A stretch of 64,000 nt of DNA from Helianthus annuus (GCF_002127325.2 NC_035436.2:30777558-30841557), one strand, 5' to 3'. Positions 21,054 through 33,422 are shown, numbered from the stretch's first letter. Made by a program: numbers and translations. Notes: a model not told the origin generated them from the letters alone.

Positions 21054-21840
21054 GATTCGTGTACTATATCAAACAATAATGATATATTTAAATTACATAA
21101 TGAATCATCTCATTGATGATCAGATGGTCATGGTATTATTAAACCATATAGACCATTTTAAATAAAAATTCAATTTAATCATGATTTGCCTAGGCTACAA
21201 CAGAACCATAAAAGCAATTAATAGGATATAATCCTTTATATTTATTAGACAAGGGATATAAATCACAACTGTCAATGTCATGCAAGACATTTTTATATAG
21301 CACAAGGCTCGTCTCGAAGGACATTTAGATGACACAAAAGGCCTTGTCACAAGGACGATTAAAACATAACCATTGATCTCCTGGATCAGTGATCTTTTAA
21401 GGGTCCAACAAAGTTCATTGCCTTTTTGACAAGAAGTTTGTAAAATAAATCTTTCATTGTCATTATTACACCTTTGCTTATAAGCATACATCTCAAATGG
21501 ATGTTTTGGTGTACACATTATATTGATGTTTATTAGCCATGATTCACATTAATCATATAGGCTATATATAAGTGACTTGGAAAGATCCAAGTACATTTGG
21601 AAGCTTTTGTGGTTTCTCGTACCGCATAACCAGGAATGTTAACATGTTTTCAGATGTTAACAGGGATTTATTGTCTTAAAAGGTTGTACCATCATAGCCA
21701 TTTAATATTTTGGCTAGGTTATACCTCTAAGAATTTCTTTGGCAGATCAATTAAAAATTAAAATGATAAAGCATGATGATGTAATAAAATACATATTTAA
21801 AATCCAAAAAGGTAATTCCATTAAATATTAAATTATTACA
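21054..21840 (-). other. Family B leader between extra ORF and gag
   Basis: AT-rich, no supported ORF. Repeats of the form AAGGCTCGTC/AAGGACG around 21300-21360. It corresponds in position to 61902-62883 of the plus-strand copy, so the two genes are always separated by about 0.9-1 kb. Confidence 0.5.
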
Positions 21841-21960
21841 AAGGTGCCCTAAACGGGTCTTGAACAAACATACTGCCCACGCAGGGGCTACAGAAATAGA
21901 AATAAGTCCTCGCAAGGACTAGGTACTGAAAATAAAATGTCCTCACAGGGACTTGATTGA
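21841..21960 (-). promoter_or_regulatory. GTCC/GGAC hairpin cluster between extra ORF and gag (family B, minus copy)
   Basis: Contains GTCCTCGCAAGGAC, GTCCTCACAGGGAC and relatives such as GCCCACGCAGGGGC and GCCCTAAACGGGTC, each a 4-bp GTCC/GGAC-type stem with a 6-base loop. The larger array at 61938-62155 in the other copy is homologous in position and pattern. Confidence 0.6.
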
Positions 21961-21994
21961 AATAAAATTCAAAGTACAATAAACAACTTTCTGT

Positions 21995-23190
21995 TTCTTT
22001 TTGCCCTTAATGAGACTTGCAAGGCCCTTGAGAAAGCTGCTATGCTTTTTGTTGGTTTCATCTGCTTTACGCTCAACCATGTCCAACCTTTCCATAATTT
22101 CTTCAGTTTGCACCTGTTGGGGAGGAGGAGGTTGCTGATATGGGGGGTATTGATACCCCTACACCGGATATCCAGTTGGGTAAACTAGAGGGTAAGAAGA
22201 AGGATAAAGCGCATTGTACTGAGCAGCTGTAAGATATGGATCATGAGTTCCATAACCCACAGAAGTTGGGTTTTCAAAAGGGTTGTACCCAAAAGAGCCT
22301 GGGTAAGTCGGGATCGGGTTGTCGAAACCCACTGGCGGTGGCGGTGGTGCATAAGAAACCGGCGGAGGATCGTCTTCTGGCACCGCGTGCGAGGGTCCAC
22401 CCATTTGTGGGTCCTCGGGGATAGAAGGGTAAGAACTTGAACCTTGAGCAGAACTGAACTGAGGTCCTCCTCGCACAGATATTTGTGCATTCCTCCTTCG
22501 CCTCGGCGGCTCGAGAGGTGGCTGAGGTGGTTGTTGAGGCGGCTCCTCAACAGGAAGAGGTGGTGGAGTGACAGCTTGAAGGTAAGGCTCATTCAAAGGA
22601 GGTTGGGCCGGGGAGTTAGGATATGAAGGGGTGAATTCCCATTCATACTTTGACCACCATTCTTTAAATGGATCGGGCCCTTGGTACAGCGATCCTTGAT
22701 ATGGAGAACCACTCGAGATACTGATAGGGTGGCCCGGTGTTCCGGTTTGCATTTCTGGGTCCGGGTCATCATCCATCTCCATTTCATGAGGAAAGTGATC
22801 CTCGGGTCCTAAAGGGTTGTAACCCAAAAAGTCGTTGACGTAGTCATTGGGATTAAACTGGGCTGGAGAGTAGGTAGAATCCGAATGATGAAAGGAATGA
22901 GAATGCAAGGAATGATAGGATTGGTGAGACTCATGCGAATGATGTGAATTATGGGAGTGTTGTGAATGTTGGGGTTTGTCTAGAACAGGCGGCCCGAATG
23001 ATGGATGAAGAGAAGGTGATAAGCTCAACGAAACAGAGTGTCTCGCTGGTTCGAAAGAATGACCCCAATGGTCACGGGAATCAGCACTAGAAAATGTCGC
23101 TGACGGGGTACGCCTATGGGAAGGCCCTGCGTGTGCTGATGGTCCACCTCGCATTGGACCCTTTCCTTTGCCTCTCACTCTTGGCGGCAT
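21995..23190 (-). pseudogene. Family B extra ORF upstream of gag (ORF0), one internal stop
   Basis: ATG at 23190. The frame is open for 343 codons to a TAG at about 22157, then continues in frame with a conserved C-terminus ending near 21995 (EEIMERLDMVERKADET...FLKGLASLIKGKKK). Composition: basic Arg/Gly start, Ser/His-rich stretch (HSQHSHNSHHSH, residues about 75-105), acidic centre (MEMDDDPDPEM), proline-rich stretches and a Tyr/Pro/Asn-rich part (FGYNPFENPT), then a predicted amphipathic helix with a Lys-rich tail. No enzymatic motif. The plus-strand homologue is 60672-61901. No family recognised; low complexity suggests a disordered accessory protein. Confidence 0.65.
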
Positions 23191-23360
23191 TGTTAATAAT
23201 TAATCTGGTCAAAACAAGTAAAACAAAAATAAAATATAAACAGCAAGGGAAGTTAAGAGTAAATCCTAGGTCATTGGTCTAGACTCATAAGTCTAAGGAA
23301 TGTGCTTATTGTGTTATTGAGATTAAACACAAAAGGTTAGTGTTTAATTCACTCAATGTT

Positions 23361-23373
23361 GGCTCTGATACCA
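23361..23373 (-). promoter_or_regulatory. Primer binding site, tRNA-Met type (family B, minus copy)
   Basis: On the minus strand TGGTATCAGAGCC, complementary to initiator tRNA-Met, three bases after the LTR end GTGTGACA. Confidence 0.85.
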
Positions 23374-23376
23374 ATC

Positions 23377-26300
23377 TGTCACACCCCGATATTTCCACAT
23401 ATTACCAGTGGGCCCGGCGGGGAGTATCGTGACGTAGTTGATATCATCATTGTCAATACACATAATATAATAGCATAGCGGAAGGCTTGGTGAATAAACT
23501 ATTACAAACCATAATTGTCTGAGTGTCCGAATGAAAGAATATACAGACTGGATTGTAATAAGATCCACAGGCGGATCATAAATAAATACAAAGAAACAAA
23601 ATAACAGACTTCAGGTATCTTAGGGATTTGCAAGATCCTCTTATACGACACCTAATAGCTCCAGCCTATTACGAGAGGAACCTGTCAATCAGTCTAGAAA
23701 ATACGTCAGTATACACTGGTAAATACAATTAACTGACTCTTTTGAAAACATTTATGAAAATTGATTTAAGTGCACATGGCACAAATCATTTATAACTTGG
23801 GAGAATTATTTAAAGATAATCTTGTATACAGATTTACATGTTTGTCATACAATCGGGGCCGGTTGGAAGTCGGTCATGATTAACCGACTCACCACTTATA
23901 GAACCCACAAAGGAGTTATCCCCAACATGTGGGTTTATATTTTAGCATTTGCATCTGTCAGGTGTATGCCTACACCCCGTGCATAGGTCGTGACCATTTT
24001 AAAATGAAATGTGTCGAGGATATCCAGGACACGGTCGTAGTAACCCCCAAATGCTGATGTTATCAAACAAGCCATATTAAAACGGGTTATGTAAATTTAT
24101 TAATCACAATCCGATTAAATGATTTCATCCCCGACCAAGTGGTATTATTATAATACCATATCCCAAGCCCATATAATGAAAATAAGTTAAAAGTATTTAC
24201 CTGAGCTAATGTGATAGGTAACTCAGCAGTATAATCCTAAAGCTTTATGATGGTACCTTCTACTGGATGCTACTTAATATGTATAGAAGGTTTAATAAAC
24301 TATTAGGATGCTAACGGGTCTTTAGTTAAGTCAAAGCCTTAGACCGGCTAGCTAGAATGAAACTTTACGGTTCTAAACGCTAGATTAAGCGGAGACCGGA
24401 ATAGAATGTGGTTTAGACCCGACAAGCTTGGATACTTGTATAATATGGGTAAACTAATCACATTATGGAATTTGAGGATTTAATGATAAGGTTAAACCCG
24501 TTTCGGCTATTTTACGTAAACTAGTCACTTAAACCGATCCGAGCGCATAAACGCGTAACGGGTAGCCAAATGAATTATATACAGGTCTTAAATGTTATTA
24601 TGCTTAAAATATGTTAATACATCAGTAGGATGTTAACATATATGCCCAAAAAGTAATTTAAACCAATTTAAGTCCCGTAAGGGCATTTTGGTAATTTTAA
24701 TACTTATAAAAGAGGTTTTATAACAAACTGATGTTCTGGTCTTTTGTAATCAGTAAAAACATTTAATTTATCTCATTATATCAATAAGATATTGCATATA
24801 TGTGAGGTTTACCGTTTATGGCCAAACTATGCCCCGAAAGGGCATTTTGGTCATTTCACATAGGCTTTTAAGGACATTTTTGGTAATCTGAGTTCCTAAC
24901 TTATCCCTACTGTAAAAATATATACATTTGTTTAAAAATTTAGTAGGTAACAAGTCTTAGATGTTAAATATGATTTTAAACCATACCATGCACCTAATTA
25001 GTGTAAAACTCGCTAATTGACGATAATCAAGATGTCTATGTAAATCTGAGATTTTGATCAGTTTTAAATGCTCAAAATAATTTATTTAATGTATGAAATC
25101 AGTAGGAAAAAGTTTGGCATTCAAATCATTTGTTAATCTCATTTTATGCCTAAAAATGGTATTATCGTCATTAACCGAATTACACAAGAACTCTATGTTT
25201 TAAACATATTATAATCTGACCAAAAATCTTAAAATTTCTTAAAAATAATATCTTAACAGTAGGTAATGAGTTTTGGTTCAAAATCCAAATTTAAACACGT
25301 ATTATGCAAGATATCGCAAATCAATAAATAAAAAGCTTCTAATTACGATATCAAGCATAACTCTTACTTGAGACCAAGAACTGATGTCATATTTTCGGGA
25401 CAAGTTTAAATATCAGTAGCAAAGGTTTTTGTCCTTTCATATTTCTAAAAATCTCATTTATGTGTCAAAAGGGCATTTACGGCATTTATAAGCATATTAA
25501 CAAACAAGTGCATATAATTCAAACTACTAAGGACCAAGCAATATAACTCCAGAGGGTTATGCTACTGAATAATGTGGTCCTAATGGAAGCTTAAAACATG
25601 GGAGAATTAAGCTTAAACGGGTCAGAACTGAAAGTCAAAGCAAAAGTCAAGCTTTTGCGACTTTCGGTTATAAACTGACCTTAGACTGATAATTTCCGGG
25701 TTAGGACTGATGAAACATGTTCTAATATTAATTACCAAGTCATTAGAATGTTAAAATATAATTTAGAACTTCTGTTTTATTAGTTTATAGTATTTTTAAA
25801 CTTTCTGTCCAGTTTAACCTCATTTGACCCGACAATTAACTAGTCAAACGAAGTAATTAGGAGGTGCCCTTTTAAGGGTTAATCACCTACCTTAATATGG
25901 TTCCATAACCACTTTCGTTTCGGTCAGTGGCTGGACCATTTATGATTAAACCGAAAGTCAAAGCTTAATTACGATATGTTTAACTTTTCGGTTTTTAAGC
26001 TAATTAAATGGACTAAGCAGGGATTAAAACTCTTACTTAGGGTCCTTGTTATCTTTTCTACACTTGGAATTTTTCTCCTACTGCTTGCAAGCTCCATAAG
26101 TGAGTTATTTGAAAATTGTTGCAAATGTGAGTACATGAACTATGAACTAAAGCTCCTTATATACTAAGTTGCAAGCATTTGGATCAATCACAGCTGTAAT
26201 GGAGGCTCCTAGGATCACCCCAGGTGTCCTAGTGGTATCCTAAAACCGACAACAAACTCCTGGTTTCAGTTTGTAAGGATATAAGGCGGTTAGTGAAGAA

Positions 26301-26620
26301 ACCTGCAGCTGTCCAAAATTCTGCCCAGATACAGGCTTTACGGACTGTAAGCCTGACCCTTTACGATCCGTAACCGATATTGGATTGTATCGCCCAGGTA
26401 CCCTCCTTACGGACCGTAAGCCTTGGCCCTTGCGGTCTGTAAGAGGCTGATCAGAAAAATAATTTCTTTGGTCTTGACACCTTTGGTCCTTCAACTTTCA
26501 TAATCGTTCTCAATTATTCCTGAGAGTGTGTTTCAACACAATAAAGTCTCGGATCGAGTAAAAGGTCACTCAGAGGCATAAATTAGCATGTTGACACTTT
26601 TAGTCCCTTCGCATACATAT
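23377..26620 (-). repeat. Family B 5' LTR (minus strand), outer boundary uncertain
   Basis: Inner end is at 23377 (plus strand TGTCACACCCCG). U3 carries two dyad pairs (26338-26442) and a TATA-type box (minus strand GTATATAAGG, 26155-26164). The plus-strand copy's LTR (58966-60498) is homologous over its 3' part. The right edge could be near 26600, where TGTCAACATG reads on the minus strand; no target duplication was found. ORFs within are incidental. Confidence 0.65.
26338..26442. promoter_or_regulatory. Two pairs of TTACGGACCGTAA-type dyads in family B U3
   Basis: TTACGGACTGTAA 26338-26350 with TTACGATCCGTAA 26361-26373, and TTACGGACCGTAA 26407-26419 with a TGCGGTCTGTAA form 26431-26442. 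Second starts follow first starts by 23 bp. They lie about 175 bp upstream (minus strand) of the TATA box. Confidence 0.75.
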
Positions 26621-26720
26621 TTTTATTATTTGTCAACTTTAGTCCTTCGAACTTAATCTTTTGCATATATGGAGTTTAGGACACGTGTCTTCATATAATT
26701 AGACACGTTTTTACGTGGTG

Positions 26721-27045
26721 TTAAGCCTATAGGCTTATACGGGACCTATACTACACCTACAGGCCTATATGGGTGTTGTATCGTATCCTATAGTATCGTG
26801 TCATATTGTATCGTATCATATCGTATAGTGTAGTATAAGTCTCGTATAGGTCTTGTATAGGCATATAGGCCTATATAGGACATAAATCACACCTATAGTG
26901 TTATACGGGACCTATACTACACCTATAGGCCTATACGGGTTGTATTTTATCCTATGTTATCGTATCGTATTGTATCGTATCTTATCATATAATGTATAAT
27001 ATAAGTCTCGTATAGGCCTATATATGTGTTGTATCATATCCTATA
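26721..27045. repeat. CGTAT/CTATAGG-rich tandem repeat, 166-bp period
   Basis: Two diverged copies of a unit starting near ACGGGACCTATACTACACC (26739 and 26905), each built from degenerate CGTAT and CCTATAGG pieces; the pattern fades to about 27250. No coding potential. Right of it, 27250-27699 holds only a 27-codon ATG ORF at 27490 and nothing else I can support. Confidence 0.7.
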
Positions 27046-27699
27046 CTTATTATTTTTATTTATTTTAAATAGAAAACTTATTTTTTATAAAAATTTTCTA
27101 AAACGATTAATATTGTATAAAATGTTGGTAAAAAAACCTTATATATATGCCCTATATTGGCCAATACATGGCATATATTGGGCATGAATCATATACGAGA
27201 CTTATACGAGGGGTCCTATACGCCACGTATAGGTCTGTACGCGGCTTATAAGAGCAGCCAAACCAGAACTGACATGAGTCAGACACTGAGTTTGATGTAA
27301 CCCTAAAAGACAAAAATAGCCCCCAAAGAAAAAGAAACCCTCAGTTAGTTACAATAGCCTTAAAAGTTCGTACTTCATCATCCCAAATTCATCTACAGGT
27401 ATAAAACCTAAATTCAGTGTTCTAACCAGCGTAAATCGTTAGTGAAATACTGATTATCATATACATCCGACTTCGTCTTCTTCCCAACAATGAATCCCGT
27501 TCAAGCTGTGATAAGAGGACGTTTCCGTACCCCTTTACCTTACTCTCTAACATCGAGTTTCTATAAAACTTGATTCGTCTACATGTTCGAATCTCATCAC
27601 CAGCTTCAAATTTCTTCTACTTCAATTATTTTCTCCTTCCATTAACTGCAATGAGTTCTCTACTATCTTTTAATGGTGGGTGGGTGGGTTAATAAAATA

Positions 27700-28619
27700 C
27701 AGTAAAACCTCTATAAATTAATAATATTGGGAACGAGATATTTTATTAATTTAGCGAGATATTATTATATCGATAATTTAATAATTTATTAATTTAAAGT
27801 GGTTTTACATATGACCTTTAAATTTCTAAGGGGTTGTTTGTTTACTTCTTAATGAGGCTCTTAATGGTTCAGACCTCTTACTGGTTCAGTACTTAATGGT
27901 TCAGACTGTTTGTTCACGAGCAGATGTCTGAATGATTCAGACATTTGTCTCTGAATGGTTAAAAATTATACAAAGTCTGAATGGTTAAGACATCTAATCT
28001 GAATTGGTCAGACGTTTGCCTCTGAACGGTTAAGCATGATATAGGCTCTTAATGGTTCAGACTCTTACTGGTTGAGCACTTAATGGTTCAGACCTCTTAC
28101 TAGTTCAGCACTTAACCATTCAGATGTTGCCAAACAGCCCTAAGTCTAATGTACATTCACAAATTAATTGAATTTGTCAAGTTCATTGTTTTTAATACAA
28201 AAAGTTAAGTTCATGATACCAAAAAATAAATTATAAAAACAAGTTTCAATGCATATTTCTTAAGTGCATTGCAAGCGACAACAACTCTTCACAACTTTTT
28301 GTTGTAATACGAGAAGACATGCCCCAACTCTCATGTGCAATGAGGAGATTTAAAGACGAACTCAAGATAGATTTGAAATTCAACAAAACAAATAGATTCA
28401 TTTTTACTAGACAATCTTAGAATTTAGAATTTTTTAGTAACTATTAATTTATAGTTTCGTTGGGACCAATATATATACACTGAGATTTCAAGAAAGTTAT
28501 TATCTTATTATTTTATTGATTGAGGTCCAATTTTGACTGGTCCTTGTTGAGACTGGAGAAATTATTAATTTTATCGAGGTTATTAATTTATCGAGTATTA
28601 ATTTATAGAGGTTTTACTG
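27700..28619. mobile_element. Emigrant/pogo-like DNA element, non-autonomous, 920 bp
   Basis: Perfect 24-bp terminal inverted repeats beginning CAGTAAAACCTCTATAAA, at 27700 and, reversed, ending 28619. The left flank is TA, as expected for Tc1/mariner-pogo insertion; the right flank is AA, so one copy of the target TA has mutated. No transposase. The terminal sequence agrees with what I recall for plant Emigrant/Lemi elements. It contains a second MITE at 27830-28140. Confidence 0.75.
27830..28140. mobile_element. Tourist-like MITE nested in the Emigrant-like element
   Basis: 311 bp flanked by TAA on both sides (27827-27829, 28141-28143). Ends GGGGTTGTTTG and CAAACAGCCC are inverted repeats, the style of PIF/Harbinger Tourist elements. 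The body consists of many copies of CTTAATGGTTCAGAC and its complement. Confidence 0.7.
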
Positions 28620-29529
28620 AATGTCACAACTTCAATAAACCAAATGTCTTTAACGTGGGAGTCGGTTAAAATAACTAATGAAAATATTATGGTTTCTATA
28701 TATAAAAGTGAAAGCATCGAAACCAAATAGGTGATGGAATCTAGTAGATGTGTTCTTGATTTTATTCAACTACAAATTTGTATTGCACCGTGGTGAACTT
28801 ACAACAATGGGGGAAATGAAAAAGAAAGGGAAGACGTTTTTTGGTTATTTACAAACATTCCTGTGGAATATTTGGGAAAAAAAAAATCTAATTTCAATTT
28901 TCTATAATCACCAACCAAACATATTTTATGATGGAATTAATTTGAATTCCTACTTTAATTCCATCAAATTCTCTAAATCAAACGGACAAATTTCAATTCT
29001 CTTGAAACACTACAATTATTTCACAAATATTTCGTGAACCAAACGACCTCTTAGGACGAATTCCGAAATTTTTGCTTTGAATATTATATAAGGATTTTAG
29101 GTTCTCATAAGCAAGTCATGTTAATTATATCTACTCGTCCATACGAATCTTCTCCATACAGTAAATGTCTTACAGTCATTAAATATCAGGCTTCTTAAGC
29201 GTAATTATCTTCATATTGCTGATATGTGTGGCATATTATTGACTGGAAAATATATGCTAAAACCATAAGTTAATAAATAATGAAAGCTAAATGTTATCAT
29301 GGAAACGATTTTTAAGTAATATTTTGTGATTTAAAGTTAAATGAATAATTGAGGAATTTAAATAAATTGAATAAAATTCGTAAATCTAATTACCATTTAC
29401 AATATCGTTTAATTTGAATTTCAACTCATTTATAATATTCGAATTAATCATTCATATTGATTATTGTTCTTATGAGTGATTGTTAAAAAGATTTAATATG
29501 GTTGGAGGATAAGCATGGTAAAAATACAA
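28620..29529. other. AT-rich intergenic stretch, no gene supported
   Basis: The 95-codon ORF at 28750-29037 is A/T-driven and crosses an interval of repeat-like sequence; no domain, splice or promoter signal was found. Confidence 0.5.
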
Positions 29530-29538
29530 TATTTTAAA

Positions 29539-30379
29539 GAGCCAACTTCCGTTTTGCTTCCTTTGGTTTGGTCATTTTAACGGTTTTGCTTCAAACCTTT
29601 AAAAATAGTCATTTTACTCCCTGATCTTTGAAGCCTTTTATGATTTCACTCCTCGCCTCTAACTCCATCCATATTGCATATTAATTGAAAGGGTATTTTG
29701 GTAATTTTAAGTATAAAATAAGAGGCATTTTAGTCTTTCCCATCCAACCTAAAAAGATATTTTATTATATTATTATTATACATATATAAGACAAAGATAC
29801 ACATCTCCTCTCTCTAATTACTCTCCCTCTTCCTGTCTCTTTCTTATCTCTCCCACAAAATCACCGGTGCTATCTGGTTCAATATCAGTTCCTTCTACAA
29901 AATCATCAGAAATACCACCACCACCGCCGCCGCCGCCACTACACCTACACCTTTACCACCACTAACCCACAACCACTACACTTCCACTGTCACCCCCACA
30001 ACACCCACCATCGCTACACCTCCACTGTTTGATGATTTGTCTTTGAGAGTGTGTCTTATTCGTGGAAGAGATAAGAAAGAGACAAGAAGAGAGAGAGTAA
30101 TTAGAGAGAGGAGATGTGTATCTTTGTCTTATATATGTATAATAATAATATAATAAAATATCTTTTTAGGTTGGATGGGAAAGACTAAAATGCCTCTTAT
30201 TTTATACTTGAAATTACCAAAATACCCTTTCAGTTAACATGCAATATGGATGGAGTTAGAGGCGGGGAGTGAAATCATGAAAGGCTTCAAAGATCAGGGA
30301 GTAAAATGGCTATTTTTAAAGGTTTGGGGCAAAACCGTTAAAGTGACCAAATCACATAGAGCAAAACGGAAGTTTACTC
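29539..30379. mobile_element. Mutator-like foldback element, 841 bp, 9-bp TSD
   Basis: Two arms of roughly 325 bp (29539 to about 29862, and about 30052-30379) are near-identical inverted repeats, starting GAGCCAACTTCC and, on the other strand, GAGTAAACTTCC. Both sides are flanked by TATTTTAAA (29530-29538, 30380-30388). A 9-bp duplication and long GAG-starting arms are the hallmarks of Mutator-like elements. No transposase. The 190-bp centre is rich in ACCACC/CCGCCG and might be captured sequence. Confidence 0.85.
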
Positions 30380-30388
30380 TATTTTAAA

Positions 30389-31604
30389 TAAAAAAATAGA
30401 TGGTAAATATTAAAAAAAATTAACTTAACAAAATTTATAACTGTTACATCAATATTCATTTTCAAATACATATCTTGATGAATGTATATGTTAACAAATA
30501 CATTATACTTTATTCCATTATTATTCAACGTGCAATTCATATGTTTTTTAAGACATTTCTTTTTAATTATTAATTATATAACACTATATTTATCAACCCA
30601 TGTAATACACGAGGTTGTAACCTAGCGTGTGTGTGTGTATAGCGAGAGAGATAGTTTAAAATACAAAAGTCTCTTAACATGGGGCCGTACACGAACGACA
30701 AAATAACGTGCATAATTATGATATAACATGCGTAATTACGGTAAAAACAACCTATGCGCGATTTTGTGTTTTAAACCATGCGCGATTTCTTCTTCATGCG
30801 TAATTAGAGTTTGAAATTTATAACGTGCTTAGGTTATAAATGAACACGCATAATTAAGTCGTGTACCATCGCAAGTTAAGAAGCTACTGAAAATTAATCT
30901 TCCCATGTATGTATATACACACATATATAGGCTTTTTTCTTAATATGCCACTGATAAAATGTGTCCTGAGCGATAGACCTCCTCATGCCGACTATGGGTT
31001 CGTTGATTCCGGTTATAAGCACATTACTTTTTTCGATCGTTTAAAAATACATTATAGGGTAAAGGAACTAGATCGAAAACGGAAAGCAGTTATTAATAGC
31101 TGTATAGCACTTTTTTCTTTCTTTTATTATGTTTATTGTTCAAATAATTATTTGTTTGTTAACTTTTTTTAATCTTATTTTAGTACATTGAGCCATAGAT
31201 AAAATAATCCGGATACGTCCAACCGCTAAAACTACTTGTTTTTATAATATTGTTGTGCATGTCTCGCCTACTAATCCCATCTTTGATTGCGAGTAACCAA
31301 ATTACAATATGAAGTTTTATGGTATAAGTTATATTAACTAGTTTTTCATTTTAAATTTCATGAGTGTCGGTTTATAAATATGAACACTATGATAGAGGAT
31401 TCTGTACATTAATTTAAAAGTGTGAGAAGAATGAGAAATATTGTGATGATAACATGTGTTCTCAATCTAAATTAATTCAAAATGACAAACAAGTAATTTT
31501 CTTTATTGATTTAATTAATTGACAACCTTCCATAACCGCCACCCTTAATTATAGGAATACGAATTAAGAATTAATCTACGAAGTTGTGTCATCTCGTTCA
31601 GAAC
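30389..31604. other. AT-rich intergenic stretch with a degenerate Helitron-like 3' end
   Basis: At 30598-30625 the sequence CCCATGTAATACACGAGG followed by TTGTAACCTAG resembles the Helitron end at 34094-34122 but with a broken stem and C instead of T after CTAG. No other feature is supported; ORF 30909-31172 has no recognisable domain. Confidence 0.35.
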
Positions 31605-31925
31605 TGTATAGTGTTATATTTTTTTATATAGTGTTACATAGTGTTATATGGTGCTATATGGTGTTATATAGTGTTATATGATGGATGTATAGTGTTAAAT
31701 AATGTTATATGGTGTTATATAATGTTATTTTAGAGTTATATAGTGTTATACTGTTATATTTGTCTGATAGCATATCTATGATAGATGTATAGTGTTATAT
31801 AGTGTTATATAGTGTTACATAGTGTTATATGGTGTTATATGATGTTATATAGTGTTATACGGTGTTATATGCTGTTATATATTGTTATGTAATGTTATAT
31901 GATAGATGTATAGTGTTATATATTT
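31605..31925. repeat. TATAGTGTTATA-type minisatellite
   Basis: More than twenty degenerate units of about 10-11 bp (ATAGTGTTAT with variants ATGGTGTTAT, ATGATGTTAT), interrupted by a GATAGATGTAT variant at three places. Non-coding. Confidence 0.8.
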
Positions 31926-32204
31926 CTTGTAGCAGTTACATATTTTTAGATTTTTTAGAATGTCCGAATTTTAAAATAAGTTTAAAATTGAATCGCTAGA
32001 TTTTAGGAGTGAATTGCTAGAATTTAGGAGAGGTTACCTAATTTGAAACATATACAAAGACACTATCACCTCTACGATTTTCAAATCAGTCCAAATAATT
32101 AAAACACAATTTATAATTTGGTTCTTATTGATCTCAACCATTAGATCAAAGATCTAATGGTTTAAAACACTTCTCACACTTTTGAATTAATATACACTAT
32201 CCCT

Positions 32205-33405
32205 GAGTTTTTTCCTAAAAGGGTGTAGTTGGAAAAATTATTTACCTAAATGGATACTTTGAAAAGTATTTAACAAAATTGGTTTTTTTTTAAACTTACC
32301 TTTTCTAACTCCTAATCTTATTGGGTAAAATAATTTCTATTTAAAAACAATATTCTTTAACAAGAGTTAAAAAATAAGTTTCTAATAAAACTAAAAACAT
32401 ACTGTTGGATCATAAAATTTTATAAAAAAGATTTTGAATTTCTTTTTAGTTTAAACATTTTCTTTTGCCTTTATTAAAGCGTTTTTTAATATAAAAGTCT
32501 ATATTCTTTTATAAATATTAGTTTTCTTACATATACCTTTTTTAACAAATTTTAAAAAAAAATATATCTAACTTTTAAATACATCTTTAAATAATTTAGA
32601 ATATGTACTTTCCAAGACAATTTTATGAAATAGGAATCAAATAATATGAGTTACAAATGGTTGATTTAATATTCTTAAGAACATTATCTTTAGTAACGAT
32701 ATGATATTTATATTTTTTTTAATAATTAAGATGTATTTATTTATTATGCAAAGTATTAAAAGATTTTAAAAATAGTTAAAACATGAAAAATAAAGGTTTG
32801 AATATGTGATAAGACACACACCTCACGCAAAATTCGTGAGTTTAGTTTAGTATAAATAGATTAATTTCCGGTGAACTTACAAACATGTTTAGCTAATTGG
32901 TCAGTTTCATGTCAGCCCGACAAGTTCATAGATTAACCCATTTTTTTATTTGACTTATTGATATGTGTTTTATGTCAAAAACTTATTTGGTTGAGTATGT
33001 TTCGCGTTGAAAACTTGACCCGCTTAACACCCCTAAATTATTGAATGATATGTGTGACATTTTAAAATGACAACTAACAAACATTTATGAAAAATATTGT
33101 TATGTAAGTTCAAAAAATATATGAGAAAGAATATAGACAACATTCTTAAAAAATAGTTAAAAGAAATATAAATAGTAATAAATAATTTAACTAACATGCA
33201 AATAATTGTTTCAAAGTCACACGACGTGTTTTTTAGTTGAACTATAATTTTTGTTAAATAACATATTTTTGAAAAGAAATTATTTTATCCAATAAGATTA
33301 GAAGTGAGAAAAAACTAGTTTAAAAAAAATCTATATTAGTAATAATTTTCAAAGTACCCATTTAGATAAATAATTTTTTCAATTACACCATTTTAGAAAA
33401 AGCTC
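32205..33405. mobile_element. Mutator-like element, non-autonomous, 1201 bp, 10-bp TSD
   Basis: Flanked by CACTATCCCT on both sides (32195-32204, 33406-33415). Terminal inverted repeats of about 135 bp begin GAGTTTTTTCC and, on the other strand, GAGCTTTTTC, and extend through a shared TAATCTTATTGG segment. The body is AT-rich with no transposase ORF. Both the target duplication and GAG start fit the Mutator superfamily. Confidence 0.82.
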
Positions 33406-33422
33406 CACTATCCCTACCCTCA

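Larger units (their letters stand above)
16746..26620 (-). mobile_element. Degenerate Ty3/gypsy element, family B (minus strand), 3' truncated
   Basis: Order on the minus strand: 5' LTR (about 26620 to 23377), primer site (23373-23361), extra ORF (23190 to about 21995), hairpin cluster, gag (21053-19884), protease, RT, RNase H, integrase, then truncation at about 16765. The integrase C-terminus, any chromodomain and the 3' LTR are missing. Pol resembles the intact Tekay-type element at 49533-54047 in every domain, so a Tekay-lineage chromovirus is likely. The outer LTR boundary is not resolved. Confidence 0.8.

Noticed and set aside
27490..27573. 27-codon ORF starting MNPVQAVIRGRFRTP, with a mitochondrial-presequence-like composition.
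   Set aside because: Too short, with no downstream exon that I can connect; could be a gene remnant but not supportable.
28750..29037. 95-codon ORF.
   Set aside because: A/T-driven composition, no domain, no splice or promoter support, lies in repeat-like sequence.
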